Assembly (NCBI GenBank): GCA_029259715.1
Contig: JAJDEP010000019.1
Span: forward strand, 393,377-457,376
Direction of reading: 5' to 3'
DNA length: 64,000 bases
Origin: Planctomycetota bacterium
GTDB lineage: Bacteria > Planctomycetota > B15-G4
A program made the translations under genes and the position numbers. Positions 40,946 to 48,781 of the stretch are shown here, piece by piece. How positions within the stretch are numbered: the stretch's first letter is position 1; each line of letters opens with the position of its first letter. The notes beneath the pieces are model-generated. The model saw nothing but the letters and a program-made list of their open reading frames with translations. It was not told the DNA's origin and did not search any database.

Positions 40946-42463
40946 ATGAAGATCCTGCTGGCGGTCATCGCCCTCGTCGCCCTGACGCTGCGCCTCTGGA
41001 ACGTCGGCGACGTCGGCATCTCCCACTGGGACGCCGGCAGCTACACCGCGGGCCCTTACGGCATCGGCCCCTACGGCAAGAGCTACATCCTGCCCTTCTA
41101 CGCCCCGCCGCTCCTGCCGTCGCTGACCTGGGCCGCCTTCGAGGTGTTCGGCCGCGTCGCCTCCGTGGCCGCCGTGCTCATGGCGCTGCTCGGTGTCGCC
41201 GCCGTCCTCGCGGTCTACAGCCTCGGCCGGCGGCTGTTCGGCATCGGCCCGGCCCTCATCGGCGCGGCGGCCCTCGCCAGCATGAGCTTCCACGTCGTCT
41301 ATTCACGGCAGCCGCTCGCCGACGCGCCCTACGTGCTGCTGTTCATCCTGGCCATCCAGGCCCTCTGGGTCGGGTGGCACGACGGACGCCGCAGCGCCTT
41401 CCTCGCCGCCGGCGTGTGGACCGGCGCCTGCCTGCTGACCAAGTACCACGGGTTCTTCCCGCTGGTCGTGTTCGGGCTGCTGGTCCTCGCCGCACGCGTG
41501 CCCGGACTGGTGCGGCCCCGCGCCGAGATCCCGGGCCCCATGCCCACCACCCTGTCCGGCATCAAGGGCCTGATCCTGGCCGGCGCCATCGTCGCCATCC
41601 CCGCGGCGTGGCTGGCCTGGGACATCGGCACGCACATCGGCTTCGACGTGTTCCGCGCCAACCGCCAGTCGTGGATCCCCGAGATGGGCCTGTGGCTCAT
41701 CCCCCAGACGGCCGCCTACGTGTTTGAGTGCCTCTCGCGCTGGGTGGGCGTGGCCCTGCTGGTGTGCGCCGCCGGCGGCTACGGCGTGATGATCGTGCGG
41801 CGCCATCCGGGCGACGTGCTCATGCTGCTGTGGACCGGCCTGTTCCTCGGCACCCTGCCCCTGTACATGAACTACCCGCGGCTCGTGCTGCCATTGCTCG
41901 TGCCCCTGTCGCTCGCCGCCGGTGTCGGGCTGAACGCCCTGATCCAGCGCCTGGGCGGGGCCGGCTCGTTGAAGGCCACCGGAATCGTCGTGGCCCTCGT
42001 GCTGGTGACGGGCTCGCTGCGCACCGCGCCGGCCCTCGGTGTGGCCGACACCGGGTACGAGGCGGCGGCCGAATGGCTCATCGATCAGGGGCCGGGCGAA
42101 CTCCCCGACCTGCTCGTGACCCAGCACGCGATCCTGTTCTACCTCGGCGACGCGCCCAACACCTTCCTGGCCCTCGACGAACCGGCCCTGGCCGAGACCC
42201 TGCGCACGGGTGCCTTCCGCTACCTCGTGGCCGACCTGCGCGAGCTGCAATTGCCCGAGGCGCTGCGGGAGTCCTTCGATCGGCGGCGGCCCTTGCTGCA
42301 GCAGGTCGCGACCTTCGCCAACCCCCTGCCCGAGCCCTTCGTGGTCAACCTGGCCGGCTTCGAGGGGCTCGATGCGCTGAACGATCCCGACACCAGCCCC
42401 GAGCGGCGTGAGGCCCTGGGCACGCTGCGCATCTGGCTCAACCTGCGCCCCGACAACCGCTGA
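40946..42463 (+). CDS. GT39-type integral membrane glycosyltransferase
   Basis: Polytopic membrane protein of 505 aa with about ten hydrophobic helices. The first periplasmic loop carries the acidic pattern of ArnT/PMT-like enzymes: ALTLRLWNVGDVGISHWDAG (Asp in HWD), then SYTAGPYGIGPYGKSY. Further family-like segments are MSFHVVYSRQPLADAPYVLL and GACLLTKYHGFFPLVVFGLL. These enzymes transfer a sugar from a polyprenyl-phosphate donor to a protein or lipid outside the cytoplasmic membrane. It starts 10 nt after the zinc-ribbon bactofilin and probably belongs to that operon. The donor and acceptor are not predictable. Confidence 0.8.
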   Translation: MKILLAVIALVALTLRLWNVGDVGISHWDAGSYTAGPYGIGPYGKSYILPFYAPPLLPSLTWAAFEVFGRVASVAAVLMALLGVAAVLAVYSLGRRLFGIGPALIGAAALASMSFHVVYSRQPLADAPYVLLFILAIQALWVGWHDGRRSAFLAAGVWTGACLLTKYHGFFPLVVFGLLVLAARVPGLVRPRAEIPGPMPTTLSGIKGLILAGAIVAIPAAWLAWDIGTHIGFDVFRANRQSWIPEMGLWLIPQTAAYVFECLSRWVGVALLVCAAGGYGVMIVRRHPGDVLMLLWTGLFLGTLPLYMNYPRLVLPLLVPLSLAAGVGLNALIQRLGGAGSLKATGIVVALVLVTGSLRTAPALGVADTGYEAAAEWLIDQGPGELPDLLVTQHAILFYLGDAPNTFLALDEPALAETLRTGAFRYLVADLRELQLPEALRESFDRRRPLLQQVATFANPLPEPFVVNLAGFEGLDALNDPDTSPERREALGTLRIWLNLRPDNR

Positions 42464-42476
42464 CCCCCGGGGTCAG
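42460..42476. terminator. Palindrome covering both convergent stop codons
   Basis: CTGACCCC-C-GGGGTCAG is a near-perfect inverted repeat. The TGA of the glycosyltransferase and the TGA of the convergent secreted protein lie in its two arms. It could end transcription from both sides; no U-tract. Confidence 0.45.
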
Positions 42477-44155
42477 AGCTCGATGGTGATCTTCTTGGCG
42501 TCGGTGACGTGTCGGAGCTGGAACTCGAGCCCGAACTCGGCCGTGTCGAGCACCAGCAGCGCCGCGTTGACCTCGATGCCGACGAAGCCGAAGTTGTTCG
42601 GCAGGGCCATGCTCGCCGTCGAGTGCCCCGTGCCGCTCAGGAAGCCCTGGTATCCCTGCATCAGGGTGCCGCCCGGATCGAAGACCTGCGGGTAGAGCGT
42701 GAGCGTGAACAGCACGTCCTCGAACAACGGCAGCTCGCGACCGTCGGGCAGGTTGATGCCCGGCATCGTGGCGAAGGACATGATCAGGAAGTAGTAGTCG
42801 TCGGTGTCGCCGCTCGGCAGCTCGATGTCCATGTCGAACCAGGTGCCGATGGCGGGCGGGCTGGCCTCGATGATGGGCTCGAAGGACCAGCGCTGGGCCC
42901 AGATGTCCGAGGCCGGCGTGCTGCAACCGCAGCCCGGTCCCTCGTAGGGGCCGGTCCAGGTGAAGAGGATGTCCTCGCCGGCCTTGTCCATGGCGATGTG
43001 CGGGAGGCGCAGGTCGCCCACCGTCGAGGAGGCGATCTCGACCTCGTCGCCGAGGGCCACACCGTGGCGGTCGTAGCGCCGCGCCATGATGCGCGAGAAC
43101 GCGCCCGAGTGGTCTTCCCAGGTCACGATGAAGTTGCCGAGCCAGTCGGACGCCAGGCCGATCTCCTTCTGATCGCCCGTGATGGTCTGGTTGACCATGA
43201 ACTCGCCGCTCAGCGGCGTGCCGGTCTTGTCGAACACCCGGGCCATGATGGCGAAGCCGCTGCCGTCGGCGGCGTTGTCGTGCCACGCCACGATGAAGCG
43301 GTCGAAGCGCCGATCGGAGACGACCCGCGGCTCGCGCTGGTCACCGGAGTTGAACGTGTCGTGGAGCTGCTCCTCCTGGAAGTCGAGGGGCAGGCCGTCG
43401 GTGAGGAAGCGGCGACCGAACACGGCCTGTCCACCGCCGGTGCCGTTGCCGCCGAAGTCGACCCAGGCCGCCATCAGGCGGTTGTCGCTGGCCACGCCGA
43501 GCGAGATGTCGATCTGCGCGTTGTTGGTCAGCGTGTTGCACTGGATGTCGCCGGTGAGCGGCGTGCCCGTGGGATCGAAGGTGCGGAAGAAGGCGTCACC
43601 GTTGTTGCGCCCGGACCAGGCCACGACGAAGTTGCCGTCGGGCGTCGCGGCCACGAGCGGCTCCCACTGGGACTGGTTGGACTCGACGTTGACCTGGAAC
43701 TCGGCCGTCACCGGCACGCCGTCCTTGTCGAAGATGCGCGCGAAGACTCCCTGTCCGTCGCCATCGAATCCGGCGTTGTCGGTCCACGCCACGATGAAGG
43801 TGCCCTCGTCGTTCATGACGATGGTGGGCTCGTCTTGCCGCCCCGTGACCAAGGTGTCGTTGGCCTGGATATCGCCGGTGAGGGGCACGCCGTCGCCGTC
43901 GTACACCCGCACCATGACCTCGTGGTTGAGCACCGTCTCCCACGTCACCGCCATGCGGTCGGCGTGGAAGTTCACCGCGCCGCGACCGTACTCCTGGCTG
44001 AAGCTGGAGTCCGAGTTGACGATGAAGGCACCGCCTTCGGCGTGGAAGTGCTGGGCCGTCGCGGGCGCCGCGCACAGCGCGACGACGACGGACGGGACGA
44101 TCAGGCACGACGCGAGAGCGAAGCGGCGCATGCGGGCAATCCGGGCGGGGGACAT
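42473..44155 (-). CDS. Secreted beta-repeat protein with a different C-terminal domain
   Basis: Protein of 560 aa. A signal peptide (LASCLIVPSVVVALCAAPATAQ) is followed by about seven repeats of ~50 residues of the type GNFVVAWSGRNNGDAFFRTF, D..GTPL.G...VN, which probably form a beta-propeller-like structure. No catalytic residues stand out. The last ~125 residues differ from the recurrent domain described elsewhere here: DDYYFLIMSFATMPGINLPD, GRELPLFEDVLFTLTL, then a hydrophobic strand-rich end (NFGFVGIEVNAALLVLD...ITIEL). From memory this resembles a second C-terminal module found on exported planctomycete proteins. A CGCS pair (GPGCGCSTP) precedes it. Starts at 44155 or 44131 are both possible; neither has a good ribosome-binding site. 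Confidence 0.75.
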   Translation of the reverse strand: MSPARIARMRRFALASCLIVPSVVVALCAAPATAQHFHAEGGAFIVNSDSSFSQEYGRGAVNFHADRMAVTWETVLNHEVMVRVYDGDGVPLTGDIQANDTLVTGRQDEPTIVMNDEGTFIVAWTDNAGFDGDGQGVFARIFDKDGVPVTAEFQVNVESNQSQWEPLVAATPDGNFVVAWSGRNNGDAFFRTFDPTGTPLTGDIQCNTLTNNAQIDISLGVASDNRLMAAWVDFGGNGTGGGQAVFGRRFLTDGLPLDFQEEQLHDTFNSGDQREPRVVSDRRFDRFIVAWHDNAADGSGFAIMARVFDKTGTPLSGEFMVNQTITGDQKEIGLASDWLGNFIVTWEDHSGAFSRIMARRYDRHGVALGDEVEIASSTVGDLRLPHIAMDKAGEDILFTWTGPYEGPGCGCSTPASDIWAQRWSFEPIIEASPPAIGTWFDMDIELPSGDTDDYYFLIMSFATMPGINLPDGRELPLFEDVLFTLTLYPQVFDPGGTLMQGYQGFLSGTGHSTASMALPNNFGFVGIEVNAALLVLDTAEFGLEFQLRHVTDAKKITIEL

Positions 44156-44320
44156 CGGGCGGGCGTGAAGACGCGGAGCGTCCTCCCCTATCGGCCGGAG
44201 GTGACGAGCGGCGTGAGACGGCCAGGCTGTGGCCGGTCCCGCCGCGCCGTGAGGCCGTGGAGGAGGGGGATCGGGGATGCCCTCAATATACCCCGGTCTC
44301 GACGCCCGCGGGGGGTCTCC

Positions 44321-46123
44321 TCAGGGCCGCGTCACCCGCAAGACGATCTCACCTGCGGCCCCCGCCGACGCCCCGCCGAGGCCCGTGATGCGGTGTTCGC
44401 GGCCATCGGCCAGCACCTCGCGACTCAGCTCGAGGGTGTCGAAGGTGAGCCGGTCCATGGGCCCCACCGATGACGAGCCGAAGTCCACTTTCTCCCGACT
44501 CGCGAGGGCGTTGAGGCAGACGTCGATGCGCACGCCATCCGGACCGGCCTTGCTGGCCCGCACGGCGAGGCCGTCGAGGTAGCCCACGGTGGACGGATCA
44601 CCGGTCGACGCATTCTGGGCCACGTCGACGTCGTAGCCGTACAAGGCGGTGCTGGTCACCCCGGTCATGGCGAAGGCGGGCTGCCCCGCATCGACCGTGA
44701 GCGTCACCCGCGCCAGGGTCGCGCCTTCTCCCCCTCGGGCGGGCCGGGCCCGCAGCGTCACCTCCACCGCGAAGGGCTCGGTGTCCGGGGCGAACAGTCG
44801 CATGGCCTCGAGGCCGCGATCGAGGGCCGACACGTCGCCCGACATGAGCATCCACCCGTGGTACTGCTCCCAGAAGCTGTGCGCGGAATCCTCGAGGACG
44901 ATCCCCTCCACGAGATTCCGTCCGCTCCAGTCGTCGTTCCAATCGGATCCCGGGAAGTGGATCGGCTGGATGGCGAGTGTCTCGTAGTCCTCGAAGGTGC
45001 GGGGCCACATCTGGTGCAGGGTGACGGCCGGCACGTCCATGGACCGCCACCGCAGGGCGGAGACATCGATCACGCGGATCTCTTCGCTGCCCTCGCGCAG
45101 CGCGAAGGCCTCCGGCGCCGGATCCACGTCCAGCAGCCGGAAGCGCACCACGCGACCGGTGGGCCCATGACTCGAAGGCCCCCGGGCCGACACGATGCAA
45201 TCGTCGCCCGGTGCCAGGCGGCGCGCGCCGGCCAGGGTGGTCATGGCCACCACCGGCTGATCCACGTTGCCGATCGACCGCAGGTTGCGGATCCCCTGTT
45301 CGGTGGTCACGGTCCCGTGCATCTCCTCGATGCGCATGCCGGCGTCCAGCGGGTCACTGTGGCGCTCGAAGAAGCGCAGCCGGAAGCCGCCCGACAGGTC
45401 GTCCTCCAGGCGCAGCGCACTGAGCGAGCCGCTGGTCCATTCCTGCATCTGCGGGTCGCCGGCCACGGCGCCATGGGCGATCTCGGTGTCCCAGTCCCGC
45501 AGCATGGTGTGGCTGCGCTCGGACCGGTGCACGGACGTGCGGCCCAGGACCAGCGTCTCGATGCGGGTCGCCAGCCGCTCGACGCGCCCCTGGGCGACCA
45601 GGGTGTCGAGGCGTTCGGAGTCCAGCGCCTCCGTCGGCAGGGCGTGGACCGCGAACACGTCGACCTGCACGCGACCGGCACGCCGGAAGGACGCCGTCAG
45701 GTTCGCCAGCAGGGCGTCGAACTCGTCGTGGATGCCTTGCGACGCGGTCAGCAGCAGCCGACCGTCGTCGAGCAACTCCACCTCCCGGGTCTCAAGGCTG
45801 AACTCGTCGGACGCGAGCACGTCCCACAACAGCGTCCCGAGCATGCCGCCCAGCGAGTACTCCTCGGCGTAGAGGTCGTCGTCCCACAACTCGTCCCAAT
45901 CGCGGGTCAGGCCGAACGGCAGGACGGCGAGGCGCGCCTGCTCGCCTTCGGCGTCGCGCTGCAACCCGCCCAGGTCGTACAGACGCGTGATCACCTCGGC
46001 CGCGCCCTCCTCCACGACGCCGTCGTTCGTTGACGCGTTGAGGACCGGCGTCAGCGCCAGGGTGAGCGCCAGGGTGAGGGTCAGGGCAAGGCGAACGGAC
46101 GGGGCAAGGACGGCGATGTTCAT
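44321..46123 (-). CDS. Exported protein of unknown function, third gene of a sigma/anti-sigma operon
   Basis: Protein of 600 aa. The signal peptide contains an expanded Leu-Ala-Thr run (LALTLTLALTLALTPVLNAS). No known domain was recognised in the rest. It has alternating helical and beta segments and a region rich in Trp and acidic residues (LTRDWDELWDDDLYAEEYSL; FPGSDWNDDWSGRNLV). It ends in a beta-like segment (HRITGLGGASAGAAGEIVLR). The ATG at 46123 has AGGAG 6 nt upstream and overlaps the anti-sigma stop as ATGA. The position suggests a co-regulated envelope protein, either the sensor or an output of the sigma system. Confidence 0.72.
   Translation of the reverse strand: MNIAVLAPSVRLALTLTLALTLALTPVLNASTNDGVVEEGAAEVITRLYDLGGLQRDAEGEQARLAVLPFGLTRDWDELWDDDLYAEEYSLGGMLGTLLWDVLASDEFSLETREVELLDDGRLLLTASQGIHDEFDALLANLTASFRRAGRVQVDVFAVHALPTEALDSERLDTLVAQGRVERLATRIETLVLGRTSVHRSERSHTMLRDWDTEIAHGAVAGDPQMQEWTSGSLSALRLEDDLSGGFRLRFFERHSDPLDAGMRIEEMHGTVTTEQGIRNLRSIGNVDQPVVAMTTLAGARRLAPGDDCIVSARGPSSHGPTGRVVRFRLLDVDPAPEAFALREGSEEIRVIDVSALRWRSMDVPAVTLHQMWPRTFEDYETLAIQPIHFPGSDWNDDWSGRNLVEGIVLEDSAHSFWEQYHGWMLMSGDVSALDRGLEAMRLFAPDTEPFAVEVTLRARPARGGEGATLARVTLTVDAGQPAFAMTGVTSTALYGYDVDVAQNASTGDPSTVGYLDGLAVRASKAGPDGVRIDVCLNALASREKVDFGSSSVGPMDRLTFDTLELSREVLADGREHRITGLGGASAGAAGEIVLRVTRP
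46055..46078 (-). repeat. 12-bp tandem repeat within a signal peptide
   Basis: Two copies of GCCAGGGTGAGC-type sequence, flanked by degenerate 6-bp units, encode the LTLALTLALT run of the exported protein's signal peptide. Likely slippage. Confidence 0.6.
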
Positions 46124-48075
46124 GGCAACTCCTCTTGGAACCGCGACAGGCGGTGGATCGGTAGCGCTGACGAACCGGCGGCCCCGCTCATGGGGTCGAG
46201 GCCGAGGTCGCGTCGCAGGGCCCGCTCGACGTCGCTGAGCAACGCTGCCGACGGACGGTCGGCGCGTGACGGCCAGCGACTGCCGGCGGTGCGAAGTGCG
46301 GACTGCAGGGTGGACGCCCGTCCCCCGAGCGCATTCCAGGCGTCGAGGGCGTGGTCGGGCGTCAGGCGGGCGGCGGTCATCCAGGCCAGGGCCGCCACGC
46401 GTCGGTCGGCGGGCGGCTGCAACGCGAGGTGACCCACCAGGCGCCGGCCATGTTCCTCGTCGCCCCAGCGCGCCACCGCCGTGAGCACCGGGGTGGTGTA
46501 GCCGCCCGGATCGAGAGACGGCCCCGCGCTCCACAGGTAGGGCAGCAGCAGATCGGCCCGGATCGCCGGCGCGCAATGCCCCGCCAGCTGCACCAGGGCC
46601 TCGGCCGACGCGAGGCCCACGTCGCCGCCCAACCACCCGCGCGAGGCCTCGTCCCGTTCGAGCACCTCGACGAGCACGGTCAACAGCGACGTCGAGCGCT
46701 CGGCGTCGAAGGTGTCGCGCCAGCGCGCGAAGAGACGCGCGAGGGCGCCCCGGTCGCCGAGTCGGGCGGCGGCCTGGAGATACGGCTCGCTCTCCTCGTT
46801 GCCGAGGACGTCGGCGGCCACCACGAGACCGGGACCGAGGGCCACCAGCTCGTGCTCGACCACCCAGTCCAGCAGCGGCGCCGTGAGTCGGGCGGCGGAG
46901 GGTCCCGCTTCGGCTCCGGCGGCCAGGGCCGACGACAGCGCACGCTGGGTCCCCTCGGGATCCGCGGCGAGACGCTCGGCGAACAACGCCGCGGCCCGAC
47001 CGGCCTGATCCTGTCGGGCCGCCAGCCGCCCGAGCACCGGCACCGCCGTCTCCGCCGGAACCAGGGCGAGCAGCTCCTGCAATCGCGTCGACGGACCCGG
47101 TCCGGTGCGCGCCGACACTGAGTCGCCGCCGGCCCGGCCGTGGGCCCGGTCGAGCGTCCGATCCAGGACCAGGTCGAGCGCCGACGCGCCCGCGGCATCG
47201 CGGGCCAGCAGCTCCGCGGCCGTCCGTTGCGTCGACGAGAGCGCGCGGTCGGTTCCCACGAGCAACAACTTCTGCAGGGCCCGCAGCAGCTCGGGATGAT
47301 GCTCCAAGGCCAACTCACGGGACTCCATCAAGGCCAGCGCCGCCTCCACCGATTCCCGGCGCGCGAGGGCCTGGGCGACGATGGAAGACGTCGCCGGATC
47401 GGCCAGGGCGTAGCGCAGCGCGGCGTGACTCAGATCCGCGTCGCGTCCCAGCGCGAGGCCCCGCACGAGCTGCGAGACGGCCCACCCCTCGGCGCGCAGG
47501 GGCGCGAAGGCCCGTTCGCACACCGCCACGAAGTCGGCCTCGGCGAACGGCAGGGCCTCGTCCGCCTCACTCAAGGCCTCCGCGAGCGCTGCGCGCACCT
47601 GTTCGAGCCGCGCCGCGTCCGGCGTCGAGGGCGCAGAAGCCCACACGAGCTGGGGACGCTGCGGCAAGGCGTCCTCGGTGAGCACGACTTCATGGGGGTC
47701 GTCCGCGCCGCTGTCCGGCTCGGCGACACGCCACGGGCGGCCGATGACGACGGCCAGGGCCAGCAGGGCCGCCGCCGCCACCCAACGCCACGCCCCGGCA
47801 CGGCGCGGCCGGACACCGATGCGGGGCGCGACGACGGCCTCCGGCTCGGCGACGTCCACCGCGTCCCAGAGGCGCTCGAACGCGGCGCGGGGCGCGGCCG
47901 GCGACGGCGGCGCGGACGTCGCCACGATCCAGTCGTCGAGCTGCCGTTCGTCGGCGATCACGCGGGTGCAGGCCGGGCAGGTGCGCAGGTGGTCCTCCAG
48001 CTGCAGTCGCTCGTCACCCTGGGACTCGCCGAGGGCGTGTCGTTGGAGCGCGGCGGCGCCGGGGTGGATCGTCAT
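46120..48075 (-). CDS. Anti-sigma factor with zinc-finger (HxxxCxxC), one TM helix and large exported helical domain
   Basis: Protein of 651 aa. The N-terminus carries a ZAS-type motif, H29-x3-C33-x2-C36 (DHLRTCPACTRVI), as in zinc-binding anti-sigma factors. A transmembrane helix is at ~96-113 (WRWVAAAALLALAVVIG). The remaining ~530 residues are Ala/Leu-rich and helical, with repeating HEAT-like spacing, and would lie outside the membrane; this is far larger than in usual anti-sigma factors. The ATG at 48075 overlaps the sigma-factor stop as ATGA. It should bind and inhibit the upstream ECF sigma factor until an envelope signal acts on the outer domain. The large domain's ligand is unknown. 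Confidence 0.82.
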   Translation of the reverse strand: MTIHPGAAALQRHALGESQGDERLQLEDHLRTCPACTRVIADERQLDDWIVATSAPPSPAAPRAAFERLWDAVDVAEPEAVVAPRIGVRPRRAGAWRWVAAAALLALAVVIGRPWRVAEPDSGADDPHEVVLTEDALPQRPQLVWASAPSTPDAARLEQVRAALAEALSEADEALPFAEADFVAVCERAFAPLRAEGWAVSQLVRGLALGRDADLSHAALRYALADPATSSIVAQALARRESVEAALALMESRELALEHHPELLRALQKLLLVGTDRALSSTQRTAAELLARDAAGASALDLVLDRTLDRAHGRAGGDSVSARTGPGPSTRLQELLALVPAETAVPVLGRLAARQDQAGRAAALFAERLAADPEGTQRALSSALAAGAEAGPSAARLTAPLLDWVVEHELVALGPGLVVAADVLGNEESEPYLQAAARLGDRGALARLFARWRDTFDAERSTSLLTVLVEVLERDEASRGWLGGDVGLASAEALVQLAGHCAPAIRADLLLPYLWSAGPSLDPGGYTTPVLTAVARWGDEEHGRRLVGHLALQPPADRRVAALAWMTAARLTPDHALDAWNALGGRASTLQSALRTAGSRWPSRADRPSAALLSDVERALRRDLGLDPMSGAAGSSALPIHRLSRFQEELP

Positions 48076-48659
48076 CGTTCCGCGTCCAGCTCGGCGGCCA
48101 TGCGGGCCCGCAACTCGGCCCGCGCCCGGACCAGATAGACCCGCGCGCTCCCGGGGGTGAGGTCGAGCACCCGACCGACTTCGTCGTAGCTCAGCTCCTC
48201 GACCACGCGCAGGTGCAACACGGCACGCTGCTTGTCGGGCAGGGCGTCCATGGCGCGCCGCACGCGGGCCAGGGTCTCGCGTTGCTCGAGCGCCGCGCCG
48301 GGGGCCGGCTCGGGCCGGCTCATCCACTGTGTCGGCACGGCCTGCTCGTGACCGCGACGGGTCGTGGCGCGACGACGCTGGTCGGTGCTCTGGTTGAAGA
48401 CGATGCGCAGCAGCCACGAACGGAAGCGACCCTCGCCCCGAAAGGCGTCGAGCCGGCTCCAGGTCTTGATCAACGCGTCCTGCACGGCGTCCTCCGCATC
48501 GTCGAGATTCCCCAGGAGCCGCGCCGCGAAGGCCCGTGCCGCCGGAAGATGGGGACCCACGAGCGCCTCGAAGGCGGCGCGGTCGCCCCCCCGGCTGCGT
48601 CTCAGCAGATCCCGCTCTTCGGCGTCGATGTCTCGGCCGTCCTGCTCAACCATCGGCAC
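48072..48659 (-). CDS. RpoE-like ECF sigma factor
   Basis: Sigma factor of 195 aa. Region 2: AFEALVGPHLPAARAFAARL, GNLDDAEDAVQDALIKTWSR and FRSWLLRIVFNQSTDQRRRA. Region 4: DALPDKQRAVLHLRVVEELS, YDEVGRVLDLTPGSARVYL. It should direct RNA polymerase to a small regulon including its own operon. It is coupled by ATGA overlap to the zinc-finger anti-sigma gene. AGGAG lies 7 nt before a GTG at 48659, which was chosen over the ATG two codons later at 48653. A TAACGT box lies about 45 nt upstream. The signal sensed is unknown. Confidence 0.9.
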   Translation of the reverse strand: MPMVEQDGRDIDAEERDLLRRSRGGDRAAFEALVGPHLPAARAFAARLLGNLDDAEDAVQDALIKTWSRLDAFRGEGRFRSWLLRIVFNQSTDQRRRATTRRGHEQAVPTQWMSRPEPAPGAALEQRETLARVRRAMDALPDKQRAVLHLRVVEELSYDEVGRVLDLTPGSARVYLVRARAELRARMAAELDAER

Positions 48660-48766
48660 GGCTCGGCTCCTGTTCTCACCACCCGGACGCACCCCGACCG
48701 GGGACGTTAACCCACCGCCTCTACCCGACCGGCGGGCCCGGGGAACGGTGCCGAGCCCGATTCCGG

Positions 48767-48772
48767 TACCGT
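48767..48772 (+). promoter_or_regulatory. TACCGT -10-like box for the MATE gene
   Basis: GGTACCGTTG contains TACCGT ending 9 nt before the ATG at 48782, implying a very short or absent leader. The same hexamer occurs upstream of the GcvT-like gene (8661-8666, minus). Confidence 0.3.
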
Positions 48773-48781
48773 TGACGCGCC

